Assembly: GCA_020852255.1 (NCBI GenBank)
Contig: JADZBD010000010.1
Location: 1 to 64,000 of the forward strand
Source of the DNA: Bacteroidia bacterium
Lineage (GTDB): Bacteria > Bacteroidota > Bacteroidia > JADZBD01
Direction of reading: 5' to 3'
DNA length: 64,000 nt
Part shown: in pieces, positions 52,626 through 61,571 of the stretch
Numbering within the stretch: position 1 is the stretch's first letter
Layout of the letters: the number at the start of each line of letters is the position of its first letter
Made by a program: the position numbers and the translations under genes
The notes under the pieces: model-generated
What the model was told of the DNA's origin: nothing
What the model saw: only the letters and a program-made list of their open reading frames with translations
Database searches by the model: none

Positions 52626-55106
52626 TCAGTACGGATCCACATCGGTTTGCACTTGCACCGGGCGGTAAGCGGGATCCTCCCTGAACCGGAGTATTATTTT
52701 TCGGACTCGGTTTTTTATCTCTGAAACAGAGGCCCCGGTTTCTATGCGGATGAGGATTTTTTTACGGTAATAATTCCGCACTCTCGGGATAATGGGAAAT
52801 TCGGGCCCCAGCACGCGCTTGCCCAGCGGCTCTCTCAGCATTTCTGCAAAGGCGGCGGAGGCTCCTTCCAGCGTTGCCAAATCGCGGTGTAAAAGAAGAA
52901 TTTCTATTAGTCTTGTTTCCGGTGGAAACCCAAGCTGAATCCGCTGGGATAATTCTTCGCGGAACATGGAGAGGTAGTCGTGTTTTGTTACACAGCGAAT
53001 AACAGGATGGTCAGGATTCCGGCTCTGGATGATCACATTCCCTCTCTGTAATCTCCGTCCGGCCCTTCCCGCCACTTGTTCCATCAGCTGGAAGGCCCTT
53101 TCATGCGCGCGAAAATCCGGGAAACCCAGCAGTCCGTCTGCGTCCATTATCCCTACCAGCGACACATGTTCAAAGTCCAGCCCTTTGGTAATCATTTGGG
53201 TTCCCACCAATACCTGGATCTTGCCGTCCTCGAAATCTTTCACCAGCTGAAAATGGGCCTGTCTGGAGCGGGTGGTATCCAGATCCATCCTGCTGATACA
53301 AAGTCCGGGCAGGTATAAATTCAGTTCTTCTTCGATTTGTTCCGTGCCGAACCCTTTCAGTTTAAGATGGGTGTCGCCGCAGGCATGACAGGAGGCCGGC
53401 ATAGCAGAGGTAGCACCGCAGTAATGACAACGGAGCTGATGAGATGTTTTGTGATATACCATACTTACATCACACTGTGTACAAACGGGCCTCCATCCGC
53501 ACCACTGGCATTCCAGCACCGGTGCGAAGCCGCGGCGATTCTGAAATAGGATTACCTGTTCCCCGTTTGAAACTGCCAGTCGGATTCCTTCCAGCAACTG
53601 AGGGGAAAAATGCCCCTTCATGGTCTTTTCCTTCCACTCTTTTTTCAGGTCCACCACATGAATGTGAGGAAGCGCAGTACCTCCGTGTCTCTCCTCCAGC
53701 GAAACTAAACCGTACTTCCCTTCCGAGGCGTTGCGGTACGATTCAATCGAGGGTGTGGCAGACCCCAGAATCACTTTCGCATCGAAGAGCGAGGCCATAA
53801 AAATGGCGGCATCCCTTGCATGATAGCGCGGTGAAGGATCCTGCTGTTTGAAAGAGGCATCATGTTCTTCATCAATGATGATCAGGCCAAGATCTTTCCA
53901 GGGCAGAAAGAGTGAAGACCGTGCACCGATAATCATGCTGAAGGGAGCGTACGGGCCGCCCGGAGCGCACTTTCCGGTGAAATGTAAAACCGTATTCCAT
54001 ATCTCTACTCTTTCATTCTCATTGAACCGGCTGTGGTAAACTCCTACCGCTTCCCCGAAATACTTCAGGAGTCGTTCCAGCAGCTGAGTAGTGATGGCGA
54101 TTTCAGGAATAAGATAGAGCACCTGCTTTCCCGCATCCAGGGTTTCGCGTATAAAACGGGTATAAATCTCCGTTTTTCCGCTGGAGGTTACGCCGTGCAG
54201 CAAACTTACGCGTTGCCGCAACAGGGATTGGCTGAGTTCTTCGAATGCAGCGCACTGTTTATCTGAGAGGGTCTTTTCCTTATCGCTCGCGCGCGTTGGC
54301 CTGAATCTTCCCACCTCCACTTCATATACTTCCAGTACCCCTTTTTTTACCAGAGCCGGAAGGGCGGATATGTCGTTGAGTTCGCTGCGTGTTACTTCAC
54401 GTTCCTGCGCGCTGCTGATTCCGCTTCTCCGGATCATGTCGAGCAGAAGGTCTACCTGTTTGGGTGCCTTTTTTTCCAGGTTGTTCAATAGTTCACCCAA
54501 TCGGTTTTCGTTCCGGAATTCATCCCTGAAGCGAACCCTGCTTTCCGTTTTTGCTTTGAAACGATCCTTGATCTCTTCTACCAGGCAGATAACTTTTTTT
54601 TCACGCATCGAACGGATAAGGGCATAGTTGCTTTTTGATCCGGTTACTGCGGCGATCTCCTGCATGCTGAGCTCTCCCTTCGAACGAAGTGCTTCCGCTA
54701 CCAGAAATTCAGAATCCGTGAGCAAAGTTTCTGTGGCCGGCTCAGGAAACAAAACCACTTTTGTTTCACTGGAGAGTTTGAGCCCGGAAGGCAGAGCTGC
54801 GTTCAGCACATCGCCCGGATGAGCGATATAATAGTTTGCCACCCACTCCCAGAAAAGCAGCTGAACGGGATGAACAACAGGGTGATCGTCCAGTATGGTT
54901 TCAATGTATTTGGCGGTATAATGGGAGGGGGGTGTTTCGTGTATACGCCGGATGATGCCGGTGTAAAGCTTTGATTTGCCGAACGGAATAATAACACGCT
55001 GACCCTCGGTTACTGATCCTGAAAGTTCATGGGGAATACGGTAGGTGTACAGGTTGGGAACAGAAACCGGAACGATCACATCCGCGAAAAAAGTCTTGCG
55101 CTCCAT
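52626..55106 (-). CDS. priA: Primosomal protein N' (replication restart helicase PriA)
   Basis: The start is ATG 55106 (MERKTFFADVIVPVSV), giving 826 residues; a TTG three codons upstream is possible. The N-terminal DNA-binding region is followed by the helicase: Walker A GVTSSGKTEIY, DEEHD, GSATPSIES. A zinc-binding insert of cysteine pairs (CQWCGWRPVCTQC, CHYCG, CHACG) and GTQMITKG follow. PriA restarts replication at stalled forks. It lies 30 bases after the RNA methyltransferase gene. Confidence 0.96.
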   Translation of the reverse strand: MERKTFFADVIVPVSVPNLYTYRIPHELSGSVTEGQRVIIPFGKSKLYTGIIRRIHETPPSHYTAKYIETILDDHPVVHPVQLLFWEWVANYYIAHPGDVLNAALPSGLKLSSETKVVLFPEPATETLLTDSEFLVAEALRSKGELSMQEIAAVTGSKSNYALIRSMREKKVICLVEEIKDRFKAKTESRVRFRDEFRNENRLGELLNNLEKKAPKQVDLLLDMIRRSGISSAQEREVTRSELNDISALPALVKKGVLEVYEVEVGRFRPTRASDKEKTLSDKQCAAFEELSQSLLRQRVSLLHGVTSSGKTEIYTRFIRETLDAGKQVLYLIPEIAITTQLLERLLKYFGEAVGVYHSRFNENERVEIWNTVLHFTGKCAPGGPYAPFSMIIGARSSLFLPWKDLGLIIIDEEHDASFKQQDPSPRYHARDAAIFMASLFDAKVILGSATPSIESYRNASEGKYGLVSLEERHGGTALPHIHVVDLKKEWKEKTMKGHFSPQLLEGIRLAVSNGEQVILFQNRRGFAPVLECQWCGWRPVCTQCDVSMVYHKTSHQLRCHYCGATSAMPASCHACGDTHLKLKGFGTEQIEEELNLYLPGLCISRMDLDTTRSRQAHFQLVKDFEDGKIQVLVGTQMITKGLDFEHVSLVGIMDADGLLGFPDFRAHERAFQLMEQVAGRAGRRLQRGNVIIQSRNPDHPVIRCVTKHDYLSMFREELSQRIQLGFPPETRLIEILLLHRDLATLEGASAAFAEMLREPLGKRVLGPEFPIIPRVRNYYRKKILIRIETGASVSEIKNRVRKIILRFREDPAYRPVQVQTDVDPY

Positions 55107-55136
55107 CTCCGGCAAACCTAAGAATTCAAATCCGTT

Positions 55137-56333
55137 TCAGGAAGCTCCCTGCTTCTTGCTTCCCGTATACATTTCAAATTTCATGTACTTGCATTCCAGC
55201 GACCCGTTGAAAAGGGTGATTTTCCGCGACGCGTGCAATCCCAGGTGTTGTACCGCTTCCTTATCCGGAGAAATGATCCAGCAGGTGTAACCGGTCCAGT
55301 TCTTTTTCAACGCGTCTCCCATTTCCTTGTAGAGCAGGTTCAGATCATCTTTATCCATCCGTTCTCCGTAGGGTGGGTTAATGACGATAACGCCGGGACG
55401 AGCCCCTTCCGGAGGGCGAAGATCACGGAAGTCACTCCCGCTTACATGGATCATATCCCCGGTTCGGGAATTCCGGATGTTTTCCTTGGCTTTCTTCAAC
55501 ACATTGGGAGAAACGTCAGAGGCAAATATATCAATGTCAGATTCCCGGATTTTGTTCACCGACGACTGGTAAATTTTTTCCCACAGCTCAGCATCAAAGT
55601 TATCCCACCCCATGAAGGCAAAGGGCTGAATTTGTTTGGAGATGCCGGACATTCTGAAATATCCGGGGGGGATGCGGGCGGCGAAGAGCGCGGCTTCAAT
55701 GGCGATGGTTCCGGAACCGCACATTGGATCAATGAAAGCGCTGCGCTGATCCCATCCGCTAAGGGCTACAAGTCCGGCCGCCAGCACTTCGTTCATGGGA
55801 GCAATATTGGTGGCACTCCGGTACCCGCGTTTATGCAATGATTCACCGCTGCTGTCAAGGGAAAGGGTGCACTGGTCTTCACGTATATGAATGTGGATGG
55901 GAAAATCGGGTGCTTCCAGATCCACGCTGGGTCGTGCCCCTTTTTTTTCCCGGATGCGGTCAATGATGCCATCTTTCACTTTTTGGGAAACAAAAAGTGT
56001 GTGATTGAAAAACGGAGAGTGAATGGCTGCATTCACAGCCAGGGTCTTCCGTACATCAATGAGATCTTCCCAGGGGAGTTTCAGGACCTGTTCGTACAGC
56101 TGGTCGGAATTCCGGGCCTTGAACTGCTGAAAAGGAACAAGGATGCGGATGGCAGTGTGCAGATTGAGGTTCGCCTTGTACAGAAAGCCCTTATCTCCTG
56201 CAAAAGAAACCGCCCTAGTGGCAATTTTAATATCTCTTGCTCCCAGCCCAAGCAGTTCATTGCCAAGTACTTCCTCCAATCCGGCCAGGGTAGTGGCTAA
56301 AAAGGGAAGGTTATCTGACTCAAGTTGTACCAT
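55137..56333 (-). CDS. THUMP-domain class I RNA methyltransferase (RlmL N-terminal-type)
   Basis: The start is ATG 56333, giving 398 residues; a TTG three codons earlier is possible. It has an N-terminal ferredoxin-like plus THUMP domain (about 10-165) and a methyltransferase domain: FIDPMCGSGTIAIEAA (about 205-220) and the catalytic NPPYGERM (near residue 318). The layout matches the m2G-forming half of RlmL, which modifies 23S rRNA G2445 in Escherichia coli. The RlmK half is absent, as usual in Bacteroidota. The target base is inferred. Confidence 0.9.
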   Translation of the reverse strand: MVQLESDNLPFLATTLAGLEEVLGNELLGLGARDIKIATRAVSFAGDKGFLYKANLNLHTAIRILVPFQQFKARNSDQLYEQVLKLPWEDLIDVRKTLAVNAAIHSPFFNHTLFVSQKVKDGIIDRIREKKGARPSVDLEAPDFPIHIHIREDQCTLSLDSSGESLHKRGYRSATNIAPMNEVLAAGLVALSGWDQRSAFIDPMCGSGTIAIEAALFAARIPPGYFRMSGISKQIQPFAFMGWDNFDAELWEKIYQSSVNKIRESDIDIFASDVSPNVLKKAKENIRNSRTGDMIHVSGSDFRDLRPPEGARPGVIVINPPYGERMDKDDLNLLYKEMGDALKKNWTGYTCWIISPDKEAVQHLGLHASRKITLFNGSLECKYMKFEMYTGSKKQGAS

Positions 56334-56482
56334 TTTGGACAAAGGTACGGATAGGATTGAGGTGGCTCCGGAAGATTTTGAAAATGAGGGATTAATGGGC
56401 CATTTTTTAGGCTTTTTCTGTTTTTTTTATTGCAGAAAATGTTATTTTTACGGGCTTAGATTTTAATCTTAACACTCTCATT

Positions 56483-57373
56483 ATGAATTTAAAACCCCTG
56501 AAGATCTCGGCCACCTTCCTGGCACTTTTCGCGTTTTCTTTCACCGGATGCGGACCGGGCGAGGAAGGCAACGGCACAGACGATGGTCCGAAAGACAGTA
56601 CATCCGTGATAACGGTATCGGTGGATGGCAAGATATTTTCCATTCCATCTCCTATTCAGACAGCTATGCTCATCAAGCGTTCAGGAGCCGGCTACAATAA
56701 AGGATTTCTGAATCCGGCGGATAAAGTGAATGGGTATTCCATGCAAATGCAGAAGGCCCTTAATCTGGGGGTGTTCGGTGCTGATCTCGGATATGTAACG
56801 ATGTATGATCAGAATCAGGATGCAATCGCCTATTTCCAGGCTGCCCAGAAACTGGCAGACGATCTGGGAGTAAGCGGCGCATTTGACAAAGCGCTGATCG
56901 AGCGATTCAAAACCAATATCGGGAAACAGGATTCCATGCTGGTGCTTGTGTCCACAGCCTACCGGTCTGCAGATAATTTTCTGAAGAATAATGACAAGAA
57001 TGCTATCGGCGCACTCATTATTACCGGAGGATGGATTGAGTCACTCCATTTTGCCGTGAATGTTAATAAGGATAAAACCAATGAAGAAGTAAAGCAGCGA
57101 ATCGCTGAGCAGAAAATATCCATTGGAAACCTGATCGGTCTGCTTGAAACCTACGCCGGACAGGAGGAATACAGCGAGATTCTCAACGGATTGCGTGAAC
57201 TTAAAAGCGATTTCGACAAGGTAGAGTACAAATATGTTTATGAAAAGCCCGTCACCGACGAAGGAAATAAGCTGACCACTTTCAACAGTAAGACTACAGT
57301 GAACATTACACCGGAACAACTTGCTTCGATCACTGCAAAAGTGGAAAGCCTGAGAGCTCTTATTGTTGAATAA
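56483..57373 (+). CDS. Lipoprotein of unknown function, helical
   Basis: This 296-residue protein has a lipobox ending SFTGC (Cys23) followed by an acidic GPGEEGNGTDDG stretch. The remainder looks largely alpha-helical with conserved-looking KRSGAGYNKGFLNPADKV and LNLGVFGADLGYVTMYDQ. I have no family assignment, although similar lipoproteins occur in many Bacteroidota. It is followed 21 bases later by the small exported protein and then the ABC transporter, so the three are probably one unit. Confidence 0.8.
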   Translation: MNLKPLKISATFLALFAFSFTGCGPGEEGNGTDDGPKDSTSVITVSVDGKIFSIPSPIQTAMLIKRSGAGYNKGFLNPADKVNGYSMQMQKALNLGVFGADLGYVTMYDQNQDAIAYFQAAQKLADDLGVSGAFDKALIERFKTNIGKQDSMLVLVSTAYRSADNFLKNNDKNAIGALIITGGWIESLHFAVNVNKDKTNEEVKQRIAEQKISIGNLIGLLETYAGQEEYSEILNGLRELKSDFDKVEYKYVYEKPVTDEGNKLTTFNSKTTVNITPEQLASITAKVESLRALIVE

Positions 57374-57394
57374 ACGATCTAAAAAGGAAATACT

Positions 57395-57817
57395 ATGCGT
57401 AAGTTTTTTATCATTGCCCTCTTTCTGACCGCAACCGGTGTGTATCACCGTGCGGAAGCCCAGTTCTGTGATACCATTGCGACCATCTGTTCCAAGCACA
57501 TGACCGGACAATTCATTTCGGACGGACAAACGTACCGCGCGCTGCTCCTGAACGATCAGTATGCGGAGTTTCATACCACCTTCTACGGAGGAACTACCTA
57601 CCGGATCTGTGCCTGCAGCGGTATGACAGACGGCAACCTGATCTTCACCATCAAGGATCAGGACGGGACGGTTCTTTTCACAAATAAAGACTTCAAAAAC
57701 GCGCCGTACTGGGATTTTAAAATTACTTCCACCATCGATTGCTCCATAGAGGCGGCCCTTAATCCGGATACCCAGGCGAGCGGTTGCGCGGTGCTACTGA
57801 TCGGATTCAAGCAGTAA
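57395..57817 (+). CDS. Small exported protein of unknown function
   Basis: This 140-residue protein has a signal peptide ending HRAEAQ and a beta-rich mature part with several cysteines (QFCDTIATIC, YRICACSGM, IDCSIEAA, SGCAVLLIG), probably disulphide-bonded in the periplasm or outside the cell. The pattern of FTIKDQDGTVLF followed by IDCSIEAAL recalls pre-peptidase C-type beta sandwiches, without a firm match. It lies 30 bases before the ABC transporter gene. Confidence 0.75.
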   Translation: MRKFFIIALFLTATGVYHRAEAQFCDTIATICSKHMTGQFISDGQTYRALLLNDQYAEFHTTFYGGTTYRICACSGMTDGNLIFTIKDQDGTVLFTNKDFKNAPYWDFKITSTIDCSIEAALNPDTQASGCAVLLIGFKQ

Positions 57818-57847
57818 GTATATTTTTTCTGATTACACGATTCCCCC

Positions 57848-60800
57848 ATGAGTGAGCGGATCCTAAAAGCGCTAATGCAACTCTTCGCTATTATTGCGAA
57901 GGTTGACGGCGTAACTTCCTCCAGCCGGGGTATTGTTCAGACTTTTCTTAAGCAGTTACTCAGCAATGAGCAGGTAGAAGCTTATCTGAAAATTTTTGAT
58001 GAGTTTCTGGAGGCACACCACCAGGTTTCGAAACGGAAAGACGGAAGTGCGAAGCGCACTTCGCTCAACTCCGTGAAGGTACTCAAGATCTGCACGCAGA
58101 TCAATGCCGAACTGGAACAGAAGCAGAAGATTGTTGTACTCGTCCGGCTGATCGAGTTTATCCATTCCTCCAACGAAATCTCGGAACAGGAACTGGAATT
58201 TGTTCAAACCGTGGCGGAGACCTTTAACGTAGAAAGTGAGGAGTTCAAGCGTATACTTGGATTTATTCAAAGCCCGGAGAGTCAGGTTCCCGATTCCGCC
58301 AGCACGCTGGTTGTTGATCACCACAAGGAGAATCCTTATCAGCTGTCGCGGCATATTCATTCCGAAGGAATGAACGGACATCTTCGGGTGCTGTACATTG
58401 ATTCCGTGGACATGTACATCATCATGTATTTCGGCACAAGTGATCTGCTGCTGAATGGGCAGAACATTGCACCGTCAAAGGTTTACATCCTAACCCCAGG
58501 TTCTTCCATCCGTTCTTCTAAAGTAGCTCCGGTCTATTATTCGGATATTCTGGCGGCCTACCTGACCGATAAAACCAAGGCCAGGATATCTTTCGTAACC
58601 CGGAACCTTGATTACAAATTTAAGAACGGTAAACTCGGACTTCGAAACATAAATATTACAGAGGAGAGCGGAAAGCTCATTGGGATCATGGGAGGTTCCG
58701 GTGCAGGAAAATCAACCCTTCTCAACGTATTGAATGGCCAGGAGACTCCCAGCGGGGGGGCGGTGCTGATCAACGGAAAGAACATTCATACCCAGCGCAG
58801 GGAGGTGATGGGAGTGATCGGACACGTTTCACAGGACGACCTTCTTATTGAAGAGCTCACCGTTTTCCAAAACCTTTTTTATAATGCCAAGCTTTGTTTC
58901 GGGAATCTCTCGGATGCAGAGATCACAGAAAAGGTAAACAAAGTGCTGATGGATCTCGGGTTGTTTGAGAAAAAGGATTTGAAGGTCGGTAATCCCCTGG
59001 AGAAAACTATTTCCGGCGGGCAGCGGAAGCGTTTGAACATCGCGCTTGAACTGATCCGGGAACCCAATGTGCTGTATGTGGATGAGCCTACATCTGGTCT
59101 CTCTTCCCGCGATTCGGAGAATATAATGGACCTCCTGAAGGAACTGGCCCTGAAGGGAAAACTGCTCTTTGTGGTGATCCACCAGCCCTCTTCCGAAATC
59201 TTTAAAATGTTTGATAAGCTCATTATCCTTGATGTGGGCGGATATCCCATCTACTATGGCAATCCTGTAGATGGTGTGATCTACTTTAAGCATGCGATCA
59301 ATCACGTGACGGCCAATATCAGTGAATGTGTGGAATGCGGTAACGTGAACCCGGAACAGATTTTTAATATTATTGAAACAAAGGTGGTGGACGAATACGG
59401 CGGGCTTACCAACAACCGTAAGATCTCTCCGCCGGAATGGAATGAGCTGTACAGGGAAAAGATCGAGTCTAAAATTCCTCTGATCGAAGAGCATACTGAA
59501 ATACCTCCGGCTACATTCAAGATCCCGAACAAGATCAGTCAGTTCATGGTGTTCATGATCAGGGACGTAAAAGCGAAGCTTACCAACACGCAGTACCTTG
59601 TTATTAATCTCTGCGAAGCACCGCTGCTGGCATTCATACTCGCCTACCTTGTGCGGTATTACGATACGGATATTTCCAATACCCTTGGTTATATCTTCAG
59701 GGAAAATGCGAACCTTCCTGCATATCTTTTCATGTCGGTGATCGTGGCCCTGTTCATTGGTCTTACCGTATCCGCTGAGGAGATCATCCGGGACCGGAAG
59801 ATTCAGAAGCGGGAATCCTTTCTTAACCTCAGCCGCAGCAGTTATTTATTGAGCAAGATCAGTATCATGTTTGTGCTTTCCGGCATTCAAACCATCTGTT
59901 TTGTGATTGTTGGCAATCTGATCCTCGATATACGCGGGATGTATTTTGACTACTGGCTGGTGCTTTTCTCTACCTCCTGTTTTGCAAACATGCTGGGACT
60001 GAATATATCTTCGGCCTTCAATTCCGCGGTTACCATTTATATTCTGATTCCCTTCCTTCTGATTCCTCAGTTATTGCTCAGCGGTGTAATTGTAAAGTTT
60101 CATAAACTGAATCCCACGATCACCAGCCAGAAGAACGTACCGGTTACCGGAGAGGTAATGGCATCGCGGTGGGCCTTTGAAGCGCTGGCAGTAAATCAAT
60201 TCATTAATAACGATTTTGAAAGGCAGTTCTACCCCTACGAAAAGGCTATCAGCTATGCAGATTTCAAGAAAAACTACTGGCTGAGTAAGCTGCGTGCAAA
60301 ACTGGAGGGATGTGAATCCATTCTGAATGATCCGGCGAAGAAGGATCAGCTGGCCGCAGACCTGCAATTATTGCATGATGAGCTGGCAGCGGAAACCAAG
60401 AGGATAAAGAATGTGAAATTCCCCGAGCTGGAAATGCTGATGCCGGGAAAGTTCAGTTCTTCTGTTGCCGATGGGGTGAAATCGTATTTTGATCAGATCA
60501 ACAAGATCTACATCAAGCGATCCAACGAGAACAGTAATGAAAAAGATAAAATTGTTGCAGGGAAAGTAAAAACGGAGGCATCTAAAGAAGAGTTCCTGGC
60601 GCTGAAGAACGCCTATGAAAATGAGTCGCTCAACGACCTTGTTAAGAACGGAACGGAAATGGACCGGATTATTGAAAAGGATGGCGAGATTATTCAGCGT
60701 GCCGATCCCATATTTCTTGACCCCGAAGGATTTAAATCTCACTTTTTTGCACCGAGGAAAAAGGTCTTCGGTAAGTACTACGATACATACTGGGTGAATA

Positions 60801-60919
60801 TCGGAGTAATCTGGATGATGAGTATTACCCTTGCGGTAACGCTGTATTTCGATTTGCTCAAGAAGCTGCTGGACTGGATGGGGGATGTGTTCTCCCGTTT
60901 CGGAAAAAAGCCTGCCTGA
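57848..60919 (+). CDS. ABC transporter with TerB-like N-terminus, ABCG-type ATPase and membrane domain
   Basis: This is a 1,023-residue protein. Residues about 1-150 are an acidic helical TerB-like domain (LFAIIAKVDGVTSSSRGIV). Residues about 180-260 are beta-rich and FHA- or cyclic-nucleotide-domain-like. The ATPase (about 265-480) has GGSGAGKST, a Q-loop near VSQDD, the signature ISGGQRKR, Walker B VLYVDEPTSGL and switch His in VVIHQPSSE. The ABC2-type membrane domain (about 590-770) and a long charged segment before a last helix follow. The layout resembles eukaryotic ABCG half-transporters (ATPase first) with added regulatory domains. The substrate is unknown. Confidence 0.88.
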   Translation: MSERILKALMQLFAIIAKVDGVTSSSRGIVQTFLKQLLSNEQVEAYLKIFDEFLEAHHQVSKRKDGSAKRTSLNSVKVLKICTQINAELEQKQKIVVLVRLIEFIHSSNEISEQELEFVQTVAETFNVESEEFKRILGFIQSPESQVPDSASTLVVDHHKENPYQLSRHIHSEGMNGHLRVLYIDSVDMYIIMYFGTSDLLLNGQNIAPSKVYILTPGSSIRSSKVAPVYYSDILAAYLTDKTKARISFVTRNLDYKFKNGKLGLRNINITEESGKLIGIMGGSGAGKSTLLNVLNGQETPSGGAVLINGKNIHTQRREVMGVIGHVSQDDLLIEELTVFQNLFYNAKLCFGNLSDAEITEKVNKVLMDLGLFEKKDLKVGNPLEKTISGGQRKRLNIALELIREPNVLYVDEPTSGLSSRDSENIMDLLKELALKGKLLFVVIHQPSSEIFKMFDKLIILDVGGYPIYYGNPVDGVIYFKHAINHVTANISECVECGNVNPEQIFNIIETKVVDEYGGLTNNRKISPPEWNELYREKIESKIPLIEEHTEIPPATFKIPNKISQFMVFMIRDVKAKLTNTQYLVINLCEAPLLAFILAYLVRYYDTDISNTLGYIFRENANLPAYLFMSVIVALFIGLTVSAEEIIRDRKIQKRESFLNLSRSSYLLSKISIMFVLSGIQTICFVIVGNLILDIRGMYFDYWLVLFSTSCFANMLGLNISSAFNSAVTIYILIPFLLIPQLLLSGVIVKFHKLNPTITSQKNVPVTGEVMASRWAFEALAVNQFINNDFERQFYPYEKAISYADFKKNYWLSKLRAKLEGCESILNDPAKKDQLAADLQLLHDELAAETKRIKNVKFPELEMLMPGKFSSSVADGVKSYFDQINKIYIKRSNENSNEKDKIVAGKVKTEASKEEFLALKNAYENESLNDLVKNGTEMDRIIEKDGEIIQRADPIFLDPEGFKSHFFAPRKKVFGKYYDTYWVNIGVIWMMSITLAVTLYFDLLKKLLDWMGDVFSRFGKKPA

Positions 60920-60923
60920 TCCT

Positions 60924-61571
60924 TCAGATCAGCTTGTTCTCCATTGCGTATTTGATCAGCCCCACTACGGATTTGGTATCGGTTTTCCTGAAGATATTTT
61001 TCCGGTGCGATTCTACCGTGCGTTCGCTTATAAACAATTGTTCTCCGATCTGTGCATTGCTCAGTTCTTTAGCGATCAAACGAATGATCTCCAGTTCACG
61101 GCCGGTTAGAGTGACTGTTTTCTTCTCTTCCCGTTTTTTTGCACGCTCACTCATGGTGCGCATCATCTCTGCTGAAACCTCCTGACTGAAATACAATCCG
61201 CCGTCATTCACTTTGCGAATGGCTTCCACCAGTTCATTCTTTCCTGTATTCTTCAGCAGATAACCGGAGGCGCCTGCATCAAGCATGTCGGAAATCTGAG
61301 ACGGATCACCGAACATAGAAAGAGCAATAATCCGGACACCCGGAAGTTCTTCCTGAACGCACCTGGCAAGTTCAATTCCGTCCATCAAAGGCATACTGAT
61401 ATCAGAGATAAGGATATGAGGTTTTATCTTCCGGAGCGATTCCAGCGCCGTTTTCCCGTCAGAGGCCGTGCCGGCAATGCGAATATCGTCCACTCCTTCC
61501 AGCAAGGCACGCAGGCCGTCAATCATGATCTGGTGATCATCGGCGAGAAAAACCTGAATAATATTTTTCAT
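60924..61571 (-). CDS. NarL/FixJ-family response regulator
   Basis: This 215-residue protein has a receiver domain with acidic pair DD (11-12), phosphoacceptor Asp57 (LISDISMP) and a Lys in LLKNTG. The LuxR-type helix-turn-helix (TLTGRELEIIRLIAKELSN, then SERTVESHRKNIFRK) covers about 152-210. Its ATG overlaps the histidine kinase stop (ATGA), so the two form a co-translated pair. Genes it controls are not evident. Confidence 0.94.
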   Translation of the reverse strand: MKNIIQVFLADDHQIMIDGLRALLEGVDDIRIAGTASDGKTALESLRKIKPHILISDISMPLMDGIELARCVQEELPGVRIIALSMFGDPSQISDMLDAGASGYLLKNTGKNELVEAIRKVNDGGLYFSQEVSAEMMRTMSERAKKREEKKTVTLTGRELEIIRLIAKELSNAQIGEQLFISERTVESHRKNIFRKTDTKSVVGLIKYAMENKLI

